From Pseudomonas wayambapalatensis (GTDB taxonomy: Bacteria; Pseudomonadota; Gammaproteobacteria; Pseudomonadales; Pseudomonadaceae): DNA of 64,000 nucleotides. A model generated the notes under the pieces. That model had not been told where the DNA came from. It did not search any database and saw only the letters and a program-made list of their open reading frames with translations. The stretch spans positions 4,439,501 to 4,503,500 of the forward strand of contig CP077096.1 in the NCBI GenBank assembly GCA_014268975.2, written 5' to 3'. Shown piece by piece: positions 8,742-17,053 of the stretch. Position 1 is the stretch's first letter, and each line of letters opens with the position of its first letter. The position numbers were made by a program, and so were the translations under genes.

Positions 8742-9107
8742 GGCCGCCTCTGCCTTGTTGTTCTGGAAGCTCCGACTATGCCCCCGGCCGATCACCGATG
8801 CCACGCCGCTTAGTCGTGTGAATCGGACGTCATCAGGCACACGATTCGCGACACGGCGTTTGCCAAAGCCCTGCCAAGCCGTGTACAACCCCCTGTAGAA
8901 AATAAAAAACAGACCTTCCACAAGGGTTTACGACACCCTTTGAAACAGCCCCGCTGTTTCCCCTCTTGGTTTCAGGCGACATTTAATTATAGTATTGCGC
9001 CTTTCCCTATTCCGTCCGCCCCGTGCGGCTTACGCCGCAGGTCACTCCCGTTGTCAAAAAAAACCATACGGTCGACCTGCAAACCGTTGCAGATAAGGTA
9101 GTCAATC
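8742..9107. other. Divergent intergenic region: oxidoreductase / argF
   Basis: This 366-bp gap holds the argF promoter (8966-8993) and two tandem small hairpins just upstream of it: AAGGGT/ACCCTT at 8922-8940 and GAAACAGC/GCTGTTTC at 8942-8960. The argF leader of about 107 nt contains an A-run near 9057. No ORF in it looks real. Confidence 0.6.
8966..8993 (+). promoter_or_regulatory. Probable sigma-70 promoter of argF
   Basis: TTGGTT (8966-8971), a 16-bp spacer and TATAGT (8988-8993) form a plausible promoter with a start near 9000. It is the only strong A/T-rich -10 in the gap. Confidence 0.5.
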
Positions 9108-10028
9108 ATGAGCACCAGGCACTTTCTCTCCCTGCTGGATTTCACCGCTGACGAATTGCTCGGCGTGATCCGTCGAGGCATCGAGCTGAAGGACCTGCGC
9201 AAGCGAGGCGTGCTCTTCGAACCCCTGAAAAACCGCGTGCTGGGCATGATCTTCGAGAAGTCATCGACCCGCACCCGCGTATCGTTCGAAGCGGGCATGA
9301 TCCAGCTCGGCGGCCAGGCGATCTTCCTGTCCCCGCGCGACACGCAACTGGGTCGCGGCGAGCCGATCAGCGACAGCGCCATCGTTCTCTCGAGCATGGT
9401 CGACGCGGTGATGATCCGCACCCATGCCCACAGCACCCTGACCGAATTCGCCGCGCATTCGAAGGTGCCGTTGATCAATGGCCTGTCCGACGAATCGCAC
9501 CCCTGCCAACTGCTGGCCGACATGCAGACCTTCGTCGAACACCGTGGCTCGATCCAGGGCAAGACCGTGGCCTGGATCGGCGATGGCTTCAACATGTGCA
9601 ACTCCTACATCGAGGCGGCCCGCCAGTTCGATTTCCAGCTGCACATTGCCTGCCCGGAGGGCTACGAGCCCGATCCACGCTTCCTCGAGCTCGGTGGCGA
9701 ACGCGTACGGATCATCCGTGATCCGAAGGAAGCGGTACGCGGCGCGCACCTGGTGACCACGGATGTCTGGACTTCCATGGGTCAGGAAGAGGAAACTGCA
9801 CGGCGCCTGGCGCATTTCGCGCCGTACCAGGTCACCCGCGAACTGCTCGACCTGGCGGCACCCGACGCCCTGTTCATGCACTGCCTGCCCGCCCACCGCG
9901 GTGAGGAAATCAGCCAGGATCTGCTCGACGACCCACGTTCGGTCGCCTGGGACCAGGCCGAGAACCGCCTGCATGCACAGAAGGCCCTTCTTGAATTCCT
10001 TGTAGAACCGGCTTACCACCACGCATGA
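9108..10028 (+). CDS. argF: Ornithine carbamoyltransferase (anabolic)
   Basis: ArgF transfers the carbamoyl group from carbamoyl phosphate to ornithine to give citrulline. The 306-residue protein has the carbamoyl-phosphate motif SSTRTRVSFE, the HPCQLLAD segment and the C-terminal ornithine-site motif FMHCLPAHRGEE. Length and lack of neighbouring arcA/arcC mark it as the anabolic enzyme rather than ArcB. Its stop overlaps the next gene's ATG by 4 bp. argG is on the opposite strand 8 kb away. Confidence 0.95.
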   Translation: MSTRHFLSLLDFTADELLGVIRRGIELKDLRKRGVLFEPLKNRVLGMIFEKSSTRTRVSFEAGMIQLGGQAIFLSPRDTQLGRGEPISDSAIVLSSMVDAVMIRTHAHSTLTEFAAHSKVPLINGLSDESHPCQLLADMQTFVEHRGSIQGKTVAWIGDGFNMCNSYIEAARQFDFQLHIACPEGYEPDPRFLELGGERVRIIRDPKEAVRGAHLVTTDVWTSMGQEEETARRLAHFAPYQVTRELLDLAAPDALFMHCLPAHRGEEISQDLLDDPRSVAWDQAENRLHAQKALLEFLVEPAYHHA

Positions 10029-11134
10029 GTCAACCCCTGCTGCTCAACCTGCGCAACCTCGCCTGTGGCTATGGCGAGCAGCGCATCGTCCAGAACCTCA
10101 ACCTGCACCTGAACGCAGGCGACATTGGTTGCCTGCTGGGCTCTTCGGGTTGCGGCAAAACCACCACCCTGCGCGCCATCGCCGGCTTCGAGCCGGTGCA
10201 TGACGGCGAGATCCAGCTGGCCGGGGACGTCATCTCCCGCGCAGGCTTCACCCTCGCCCCCGAAAAACGCCGGATCGGCATGGTGTTCCAGGACTACGCG
10301 CTGTTCCCACACCTGACCGTGGCACAGAACATTGCCTTCGGCATCGGCAAGCATCCACGCCAAGGCGAAGTGGTCGAGGAAATGCTCGAGCTGGTCAAGC
10401 TCGGCGGTCTGGGTGCACGCTACCCCCATGAACTTTCCGGCGGCCAGCAGCAGCGTGTCGCCCTGGCCCGCGCGCTGGCGCCAGAGCCGCAATTGCTGCT
10501 GCTCGACGAACCGTTCTCCAACCTCGACGTGGAACTGCGCCGACGCCTGAGCCACGAGGTGCGCGACATTCTCAAGAGCCGCGGCACCAGCGCAATTCTG
10601 GTCACCCACGACCAGGAAGAAGCCTTCGCCGTCAGCGATCATGTCGGCGTGTTCAAGGAAGGTCGCCTGGAACAATGGGATACGCCCTACAACCTCTATC
10701 ACGAGCCACAGACGCCGTTCGTGGCCAGCTTCATCGGCCAGGGCTACTTCATCCGCGGCCAGATGAGCAGCCCGGAATCGGTGAACACCGAGCTCGGTGA
10801 ACTGCGCGGCAATCGTGCCTACCTGATGCCGGTGGGCAGTTCGGTGGATGTCCTGCTGCGTCCGGACGACATCGTGCACGCACCAGACAGCACGCTGCGC
10901 GCGCGCATCAATGGCAAGAGCTTCCTGGGCGCCTCGACGCTCTATCGCCTGGAATTGCCCACCGGTAGCCAGCTGGAGGCGATTTTCCCCAGTCATGTCG
11001 ATCACCAGGTCGGCCAGGACGTAGGCATCGCCGTAGCGGCTGACCATCTGGTGCTGTTCGCCGTACCGGGAAGTGTCGCGGCGCAGTTGCAGATACAGGA
11101 AAACGGCGTGCGCCGCTACAGCTCGGCGACCTGA
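10025..11134 (+). CDS. ABC transporter ATP-binding protein (FbpC/PotA-like), orphan
   Basis: The 369-residue protein resembles Fe3+/polyamine/sulfate-type import ATPases. It has Walker A GSSGCGKTTT, the Q-loop FQDYALFPH, the signature LSGGQQQRVALARAL, Walker B LLLLDEPFSN and the H-loop VTHDQEEA. A C-terminal TOBE-like domain (residues ~240-350) follows. No permease or binding protein is adjacent, so its cognate transporter is elsewhere or unknown. The start lies inside the argF stop (ATGA), implying translational coupling. Confidence 0.88.
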   Translation: MSQPLLLNLRNLACGYGEQRIVQNLNLHLNAGDIGCLLGSSGCGKTTTLRAIAGFEPVHDGEIQLAGDVISRAGFTLAPEKRRIGMVFQDYALFPHLTVAQNIAFGIGKHPRQGEVVEEMLELVKLGGLGARYPHELSGGQQQRVALARALAPEPQLLLLDEPFSNLDVELRRRLSHEVRDILKSRGTSAILVTHDQEEAFAVSDHVGVFKEGRLEQWDTPYNLYHEPQTPFVASFIGQGYFIRGQMSSPESVNTELGELRGNRAYLMPVGSSVDVLLRPDDIVHAPDSTLRARINGKSFLGASTLYRLELPTGSQLEAIFPSHVDHQVGQDVGIAVAADHLVLFAVPGSVAAQLQIQENGVRRYSSAT

Positions 11135-11154
11135 AGCCGCCTTCCTGCAGGCCT

Positions 11155-11625
11155 TCAGCCCCTGCCGATCCCGGCAAACGTGCCCTGGGTATGCTCGGCC
11201 AGCACCGCGGCTGCCAGCTCCACCTCGAGCCCGCGCCGTCCGGCGCTGACATGAATGCTGGCGAACTGCTGCGCCGACTCATCGATGAAGGTGCGCAGGC
11301 GCTTCTTCTGCCCTAAAGGGCTGATGCCTCCGACCAGATAACCCGTGGCCCGCTGGGCCGCGGCAGGGTCGGCCATCTCGCACTTCTTTACCCCCGCAGC
11401 CTGGGCGAGCGCCTTGAGATCGAGCGTGCCGATCACCGGCACCACTGCCACCAGCAACTCACCTTTCTCGCTGCTGGCCAGCAGCGTCTTGAACACCTGC
11501 TGCGGATCGAGCCCGAGCTTCTCGGCGGCTTCCAGGCCATAGGAGGCGGATTTGGGGTCGTGTTCGTAGCTGAGCACGCGATGTTCGGCGCGCGCCTTCT
11601 TCAGCAGGTCGAGTGCGGGGGTCAT
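11155..11625 (-). CDS. ybaK: Cys-tRNA(Pro)/Cys-tRNA(Cys) deacylase YbaK
   Basis: YbaK hydrolyses cysteine mis-attached to tRNA-Pro, a trans-editing factor for prolyl-tRNA synthetase. The 156-residue length and motifs fit YbaK/EbsC: the DPKSASYGLEAAEKLG N-terminal block, the conserved Lys in FKTLL, and VGGISPLGQKK near residues 99-109. It converges on the ABC ATPase gene across a 20-bp gap. Confidence 0.93.
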   Translation of the reverse strand: MTPALDLLKKARAEHRVLSYEHDPKSASYGLEAAEKLGLDPQQVFKTLLASSEKGELLVAVVPVIGTLDLKALAQAAGVKKCEMADPAAAQRATGYLVGGISPLGQKKRLRTFIDESAQQFASIHVSAGRRGLEVELAAAVLAEHTQGTFAGIGRG

Positions 11626-11770
11626 GTACAGCTCCAGTCAATGACAGCTTGCCGGCTACTTTAGGGCAAATCCCGGGGGCCAGCCAGCGGACTTCGGGGC
11701 GTGCACCGGACCTGTGCAGGCAGGTTCATGTTCGTGGGTCAGAATGTGGCCGACCGTTCACTTTCGACCT

Positions 11771-11799
11771 TTGACATCAGCGTTTCTTGTCTATATTTT
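11771..11799 (+). promoter_or_regulatory. Sigma-70 promoter of glpF
   Basis: A consensus -35 TTGACA (11771-11776) is followed after 17 bp by TATTTT (11794-11799). The -10 lies inside the predicted GlpR operator, as expected for repression. Confidence 0.6.
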
Positions 11800-11817
11800 T
11801 TCGTTTATGAAGAAAAT
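11795..11817 (+). promoter_or_regulatory. Probable GlpR operator upstream of glpF
   Basis: An imperfect 23-bp inverted repeat (ATTTTTTCG ... AAGAAAAT) overlaps the -10. It shares the TTTTCG core with the clearer operator before glpD. GlpR is encoded in this cluster. Confidence 0.5.
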
Positions 11818-11930
11818 ACGCACATAAATAGTGCACACCCGTACACTCGCCGGTCGTTCATGGGGATGGACAACCGGCGTCTACACCCGAGCGCCCAGCG
11901 CCTCACAACAACAAGAACCGAAGGTCCTAC

Positions 11931-12782
11931 ATGACGACAGCTCTACGACAACCAACGCTTTCCGGCCAGTGCATGGCCGAGTTCCTGGGTACAGCATTGC
12001 TCATCTTCTTCGGTACCGGTTGCGTGGCCGCGCTCAAGGTCGCTGGTGCCAGCTTCGGACTCTGGGAAATCAGCATCATCTGGGGTGTCGGCGTCAGCAT
12101 GGCGATCTACCTCAGCGCTGGCGTTTCCGGTGCGCACCTGAACCCGGCCGTCAGCATCGCGCTGGCCCTGTTCGCCGGTTTCGACAGGCGCAAACTGCCT
12201 TTCTATATACTCGCCCAGGTCTGCGGCGCGTTTTGTGGTGCGGCATTGGTCTACACCCTGTACAGCACGCTGTTCTTCGATTTCGAACAGGCGCACAGCA
12301 TGGTCAGGGGCAGCCAGGCCAGTCTCGAGCTGGCGTCGGTGTTTTCCACCTATGCGCATCCGTCGCTGTCCATCGGCCAGGCGTTCTTGGTTGAAGTGGT
12401 GATCACTGCCATTCTCATGGCCGTGATCATGGCGCTGACCGATGACAACAACGGCCTGCCGCGTGGCGCCACCGCACCGCTGCTGATCGGCCTGCTGATC
12501 GCGGTGATCGGCAGCGCCATGGGGCCGCTCACCGGCTTCGCGATGAACCCGGCACGGGATTTCGGGCCCAAACTCATGACATTCCTGACGGGTTGGGGCG
12601 AAATTGCCTTCACGGGTGGACGGGACATTCCCTACTTCCTGGTTCCGGTGTTCGCACCGATCATCGGCGCGTGCCTGGGGGCTGCGGGCTATCGCGTCCT
12701 GATTGCCCGCAACCTGCCGACGGCCGACGCCACGAACCCACAGACAGATGCTGCTACCCAGGGCGATACTCAAACTTCCTGA
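11931..12782 (+). CDS. glpF: Glycerol uptake facilitator (aquaglyceroporin)
   Basis: This inner-membrane channel lets glycerol diffuse in, where GlpK traps it. The 283-residue MIP-family protein has six predicted helices and both signature NPA loops: HLNPAVSIA (first) and MNPARDFGP (second, with the D/R pair typical of glycerol-conducting members). The C-terminal tail is polar and rich in Thr and Ala. It is followed after 65 bp by glpK, giving uptake and phosphorylation in one transcript. Confidence 0.96.
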   Translation: MTTALRQPTLSGQCMAEFLGTALLIFFGTGCVAALKVAGASFGLWEISIIWGVGVSMAIYLSAGVSGAHLNPAVSIALALFAGFDRRKLPFYILAQVCGAFCGAALVYTLYSTLFFDFEQAHSMVRGSQASLELASVFSTYAHPSLSIGQAFLVEVVITAILMAVIMALTDDNNGLPRGATAPLLIGLLIAVIGSAMGPLTGFAMNPARDFGPKLMTFLTGWGEIAFTGGRDIPYFLVPVFAPIIGACLGAAGYRVLIARNLPTADATNPQTDAATQGDTQTS

Positions 12783-12847
12783 GACCGGCGCTGCGCGATC
12801 TCGCCCACCCTCCCCGACTCACTCCCTTTTCGTGCAAGGCAACGACC

Positions 12848-14347
12848 ATGACAGACACCCAGAATAAGAACTACATCATCGCCCTGGACCAGGGCACCAC
12901 CAGTTCGCGGGCGATCATCTTCGACCGCGACGCCAATGTGGTCGGCACCTCCCAGCGCGAGTTCGCCCAACACTATCCGCAAGCTGGCTGGGTCGAACAC
13001 GACCCGATGGAGATCTTCGCCACGCAGAGCGCGACCATGGTCGAGGCCCTGGCGCAGGCAGGCCTGAGCCACGCCCAGGTGGCAGCGATCGGCATCACCA
13101 ACCAGCGCGAAACCACCGTGGTGTGGGACAAGGAAACCGGTCGCCCGGTATACAACGCCATCGTCTGGCAGTGCCGCCGCAGCACCGAGATCTGTGCCCA
13201 GCTCAAGCGTGACGGCCACGAGCAGTACATCCGCGAAACCACCGGCCTGGTCACCGACCCATACTTCTCCGGCACCAAGCTCAAGTGGATCCTCGACAAC
13301 GTCGAAGGCGCCCGCGAACGTGCCGAACGGGGCGAACTGCTGTTCGGCACCGTCGACAGCTGGCTGATCTGGAAATTCTCCGGCGGCAAGGTGCACGTCA
13401 CCGACTACACCAACGCCTCACGCACGCTGATGTTCAACATTCACACCCTGCAATGGGATGACAAGCTGCTGGACATCCTCGGCATCCCGCGGCAGATGCT
13501 GCCCCAGGTGCGCCCGTCCTCGGAGGTCTACGGCCACACCAAGAGCGGTATCGCCATCGCCGGTATCGCCGGCGACCAGCAGTCGGCGCTGTTCGGCCAG
13601 ATGTGCGTGGAGCCGGGCCAGGCCAAGAATACCTATGGCACCGGCTGCTTCCTGCTGATGAACACCGGCGACAAGGCCGTCACCTCGTCCCATGGCCTGC
13701 TCACCACCATCGCCTGCGGCCCTCGTGGCGAAGTGGCCTACGCCCTCGAAGGCGCAGTGTTCAACGGTGGCTCCACGGTCCAGTGGCTGCGCGACGAGCT
13801 GAAGATCGTCAACGACGCGCTCGACACCGAGTACTTCGCCAGCAAGGTGAAGGACAGCAACGGCGTCTACCTGGTGCCTGCCTTCACCGGCCTCGGCGCC
13901 CCCTACTGGGATCCGTACGCCCGCGGCGCGCTGTTCGGCCTGACCCGTGGCGTCAAGGTCGACCACATCATCCGTGCCGCCCTGGAGTCGATCGCCTACC
14001 AGACCCGCGACGTGCTCGACGCCATGCAGCACGACTGCGGCCAGCGCCTCTCGGAGCTGCGCGTGGACGGTGGCGCGGTGGCCAACAACTTCCTCATGCA
14101 GTTCCAGGCCGACATCCTCGGCACCTGCGTGGAGCGTCCGAAAATGCGCGAAACCACCGCCCTCGGCGCCGCCTACCTGGCAGGCCTGGCCTGTGGCTTC
14201 TGGAGCAGCCTCGACGAGTTGCGCGACAAGGCGATCATCGAACGCGAGTTCAGCCCGCAACTGGATGACGCGCAGAAAGAAAAGTTGTACGCGGGCTGGA
14301 AGAAAGCCATCGAGCGCACCCGCGACTGGGAAGATCACGAAGGCTGA
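12848..14347 (+). CDS. glpK: Glycerol kinase
   Basis: GlpK phosphorylates glycerol to sn-glycerol-3-phosphate, the GlpR inducer. The 499-residue protein matches the FGGY family. The N-terminal ALDQGTTSSRAIIFD is the phosphate-binding loop, GITNQRETTVVWD and the GDQQSALFGQ segment follow, and the adenosine motif is near VDGGAVANNFLMQFQ. The ATG at 12848 (MTDTQNKNY) is preceded by a purine stretch (AAGGCAACGACC). The frame extends further upstream but only through glpF sequence. Confidence 0.97.
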   Translation: MTDTQNKNYIIALDQGTTSSRAIIFDRDANVVGTSQREFAQHYPQAGWVEHDPMEIFATQSATMVEALAQAGLSHAQVAAIGITNQRETTVVWDKETGRPVYNAIVWQCRRSTEICAQLKRDGHEQYIRETTGLVTDPYFSGTKLKWILDNVEGARERAERGELLFGTVDSWLIWKFSGGKVHVTDYTNASRTLMFNIHTLQWDDKLLDILGIPRQMLPQVRPSSEVYGHTKSGIAIAGIAGDQQSALFGQMCVEPGQAKNTYGTGCFLLMNTGDKAVTSSHGLLTTIACGPRGEVAYALEGAVFNGGSTVQWLRDELKIVNDALDTEYFASKVKDSNGVYLVPAFTGLGAPYWDPYARGALFGLTRGVKVDHIIRAALESIAYQTRDVLDAMQHDCGQRLSELRVDGGAVANNFLMQFQADILGTCVERPKMRETTALGAAYLAGLACGFWSSLDELRDKAIIEREFSPQLDDAQKEKLYAGWKKAIERTRDWEDHEG

Positions 14348-14377
14348 CGTCAGCCTCTCACTCGATCCGTTCAGGAA

Positions 14378-14410
14378 CGGCCTTGCACGCCCGATTGCGG
14401 CGCAAGGCCG
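14378..14410. repeat. REP-like hairpin between glpK and glpR
   Basis: CGGCCTTGC (14378-14386) pairs with GCAAGGCCG (14402-14410), followed by CTTCCACAG. This resembles a degenerate Pseudomonas REP. It lacks a T-tract and may act as an mRNA stabiliser or attenuator before glpR. Confidence 0.5.
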
Positions 14411-14516
14411 CTTCCACAGAAGTACCAGCACAGGCTAGCGACAACAGTCTACTGGTCGTCATCCCCTTCCTACGGCATCATTGCAGCATTTGTCCGGCAG
14501 CCCCAAAGGACCGCCC

Positions 14517-15272
14517 ATGAATCTGCCCCCTCGCCAACAACAAATCCTCGAACTGGTGCGCGAACGCGGCTACGTCAGTATCGAGGAAATGGCGCAGTTG
14601 TTCGTCGTCACGCCCCAGACCATCCGTCGCGACATCAACCAGCTCGCTGAGGTCAACCTGCTGCGCCGCTATCACGGTGGTGCCGCCTATGACTCGAGCG
14701 TGGAGAACACCGCCTACGCCATGCGCGCCGACCAGATGCGCGACGAGAAACAACGCATCGCCGAGGCCGTCGCACGGCAGATCCCCGATCACGCCTCGCT
14801 GTTCATCAATATCGGCACCACCACCGAATCCATCGCCCGCGCCCTGCTCAACCACAGCCACCTGAAGATCATCACCAACAACCTGCACGTGGCGGCGATC
14901 CTCGGTGCCAAGGACGACTTCGAAGTCCTGGTGGCAGGCGGTACGGTTCGCCGTGACGGCGGCGTGGTGGGTCAGGCCAGCGTCGACTTCATCAGCCAGT
15001 TCAAGGTCGATTTCGCCCTGGTCGGCATCAGTGGCATCGACGAAGACGGCAGCCTGCTGGACTTCGACTACCAGGAAGTACGGGTATCCCAGGCCATCAT
15101 CGCCAATGCCCGGCAGGTCATCCTTGCTGCCGACTCCAGCAAGTTCGGGCGCAACGCCATGGTGCGCCTGGGCTCGATCAACCTGATCGACTGCCTGGTG
15201 ACCGACCAGCATCCCACTCCCACGCTCACGCAACTGCTGAACCAGTACAAGATCCGCCTGGAAGTGGTCTGA
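14517..15272 (+). CDS. glpR: Glycerol-3-phosphate regulon repressor (DeoR family)
   Basis: GlpR represses glp genes and is released by glycerol-3-phosphate. The 251-residue protein has the DeoR N-terminal helix-turn-helix (EEMAQLFVVTPQTIRRDINQ) and a C-terminal sugar-phosphate sensor domain with NIGTTTE, VAGGTVRRDGG and DSSKFGRNAM. I took the ATG at 14517 (MNLPPRQQQ), the usual DeoR start, over an upstream in-frame start that adds 12 unrelated residues. It sits between glpK and glpD, whose flanks carry candidate operators. Confidence 0.96.
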   Translation: MNLPPRQQQILELVRERGYVSIEEMAQLFVVTPQTIRRDINQLAEVNLLRRYHGGAAYDSSVENTAYAMRADQMRDEKQRIAEAVARQIPDHASLFINIGTTTESIARALLNHSHLKIITNNLHVAAILGAKDDFEVLVAGGTVRRDGGVVGQASVDFISQFKVDFALVGISGIDEDGSLLDFDYQEVRVSQAIIANARQVILAADSSKFGRNAMVRLGSINLIDCLVTDQHPTPTLTQLLNQYKIRLEVV

Positions 15273-15326
15273 GCGCGCACCTCTGCACCTCGCCGGTGGT
15301 GATCCGCCGGTGAGACAGCGCCATGG

Positions 15327-15346
15327 AATGTTCACTAATGTTCACT
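15327..15346 (+). promoter_or_regulatory. Tandem direct repeat AATGTTCACT upstream of glpD
   Basis: The 10-bp AATGTTCACT occurs twice back to back. ATGTTCA recurs at 15432 beside the inverted operator. ATGTTC resembles a GlpR half-site, so this may be an auxiliary GlpR site. Confidence 0.4.
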
Positions 15347-15409
15347 TTATTGCCATCTGATCAGTATTTTCTATGATCAGCGACTGGCGATGGCCTTTTT
15401 GTTGCGCTA

Positions 15410-15431
15410 CTATTTTCGGAAACGAACATAG
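15410..15431 (+). promoter_or_regulatory. Probable GlpR operator of glpD
   Basis: CTATTTTCG, GAAA and CGAACATAG form a 22-bp inverted repeat with 8 of 9 paired positions. It lies 42 bp before the glpD start codon, well placed to block transcription. Confidence 0.65.
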
Positions 15432-15473
15432 ATGTTCACATTCGCTGTGAACCGCTCCCAGGAGGCCTTGCCC

Positions 15474-17012
15474 GTGTCCCAGCCCGTCCAGCCCCAGCCG
15501 CCCCTCGCCGACTGCTATGACCTCGCCGTGATCGGCGGTGGCATCAATGGCGTCGGTATCGCCGCCGATGCTGCTGGGCGCGGCCTGAAGGTCTTCCTGT
15601 GCGAGAAGGACGACCTGGCCCAGCACACCTCCTCGGCGAGCAGCAAGCTCATCCATGGTGGCCTGCGCTACCTGGAACACTACGAATTCCGCCTGGTACG
15701 TGAAGCCCTGGCCGAGCGGGAAGTGCTGCTGGCCAAGGCGCCGCACATCGTCAAACCCATGCGCTTCGTGTTGCCACACCGTCCGCACCTGCGTCCGGCC
15801 TGGATGATTCGCGCCGGCCTGTTCCTCTACGATCATCTGGGCAAGCGCAAACGCCTGGGCGCCTCGCGCAGCCTGCGTTTTGGTGCCGGATATCCGCTCA
15901 AGCCCACGATCACCCGCGGTTTCGAATATGCCGATTGCGCAGTCGATGACGCTCGCCTGGTGGTACTCAACGCCATGGCTGCCCGCGAAAAAGGTGCCCA
16001 CCTGCACACCCGTACCCGCTGCTTGCGCGCCGAACGTGTCGATGGCCTGTGGCAGGTTGAGCTGCAGCATGCCGACGGTAGCCTGCAGACCATCCGCGCC
16101 CGCGCCCTGGTCAACGCCGCCGGCCCTTGGGTGGCAAACTTCATCAAGGACGACCTCAAGCTCGACGCGCCCTACGGCATCCGCCTGATCCAGGGCAGCC
16201 ATCTCATCGTGCCGCGGCTGTACGAAGGCGAACACGCCTACATCCTGCAGAACGAAGACCAGCGCATCGTCTTCTGCATCCCTTATCTGGACCGCTTCAC
16301 CCTGATCGGCACTACCGACCGTGAATACAGCGGCGACCCGGCCAAGGTGGCGATCACCGACGCGGAAACCGACTACCTGCTCAAGGTGGTCAACGAACAT
16401 TTCAATCATCAATTGTCACGCGCCGACATCCAGCACACCTACTCCGGCGTACGCCCGCTGTGCAACGACGAGTCGGACAACCCCTCGGCCGTTACCCGCG
16501 ACTACACACTGGCGTTGTCCGCCAGCGAGGGGCAGGCGCCCCTGCTTTCGGTGTTCGGCGGCAAGCTGACCACCTACCGCAAGCTGGCAGAGTCGGCCAT
16601 GGCCGAACTCAAGCCCTTCTTCTCCCAGATGCGCGGCAGCTGGACTGCCAGTGCGCCATTGCCAGGCGGCGAAGGCATGACCAGCGTGCAGGCCCTGGTC
16701 GATGCCGTTCTGGCGCGCCACGGCTGGCTGCCGGTGGACATCGCCAAGCGCTGGGTACTGACTTACGGCAGTCGGGTCTGGCGTCTGCTCGAAGGTGTAC
16801 AAGGGCCGGACGATCTTGGTCAGTCGATCGGTGGCGGCTTGTTCAGCCGCGAGGTGGACTACCTGTGCGCCGCGGAATGGGCCGTCAGCGTGGACGATAT
16901 TCTTTGGCGTCGCACCAAACTGGGCCTGTTCACCAGTGCTGCCGAGCAACAGGCTCTGGCCGACTACCTGCAGCAGGCCGCCTCGAACCGGGCCCGGGTC
17001 CGCGCGGCCTGA
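15474..17012 (+). CDS. glpD: Aerobic glycerol-3-phosphate dehydrogenase
   Basis: This FAD-dependent membrane-bound enzyme oxidises glycerol-3-phosphate to dihydroxyacetone phosphate and feeds electrons to the quinone pool. The 512-residue protein begins with the Rossmann motif DLAVIGGGINGVGIAADAAG. ASSASSKLIHGGLRYLE and the C-terminal GGKLTTYRKLAESAM block follow, typical of GlpD. I chose the GTG at 15474 because AGGAGG (15460-15465) lies 8 bases upstream. The frame continues to 15432 but overlaps the operator region. Confidence 0.96.
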   Translation: MSQPVQPQPPLADCYDLAVIGGGINGVGIAADAAGRGLKVFLCEKDDLAQHTSSASSKLIHGGLRYLEHYEFRLVREALAEREVLLAKAPHIVKPMRFVLPHRPHLRPAWMIRAGLFLYDHLGKRKRLGASRSLRFGAGYPLKPTITRGFEYADCAVDDARLVVLNAMAAREKGAHLHTRTRCLRAERVDGLWQVELQHADGSLQTIRARALVNAAGPWVANFIKDDLKLDAPYGIRLIQGSHLIVPRLYEGEHAYILQNEDQRIVFCIPYLDRFTLIGTTDREYSGDPAKVAITDAETDYLLKVVNEHFNHQLSRADIQHTYSGVRPLCNDESDNPSAVTRDYTLALSASEGQAPLLSVFGGKLTTYRKLAESAMAELKPFFSQMRGSWTASAPLPGGEGMTSVQALVDAVLARHGWLPVDIAKRWVLTYGSRVWRLLEGVQGPDDLGQSIGGGLFSREVDYLCAAEWAVSVDDILWRRTKLGLFTSAAEQQALADYLQQAASNRARVRAA

Positions 17013-17053
17013 GTCCATCGACGGGTTGGCGCCGCGCCAGCCCGTCCCTGTTT

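Larger units (their letters stand above)
11626..11930. other. Divergent intergenic region ybaK / glpF
   Basis: The 305-bp gap contains the glpF promoter with an overlapping GlpR-type operator near 11771-11817 and an isolated GTTCAC half-site at 11757-11762. Nothing else is apparent. Confidence 0.6.

Noticed and set aside
8742..8921. 60-residue N-terminal extension of the molybdopterin oxidoreductase, suggestive of an export signal
   Set aside because: There is no twin-arginine motif and the [4Fe-4S] motif begins right after the ATG at 8741, as in cytoplasmic relatives.
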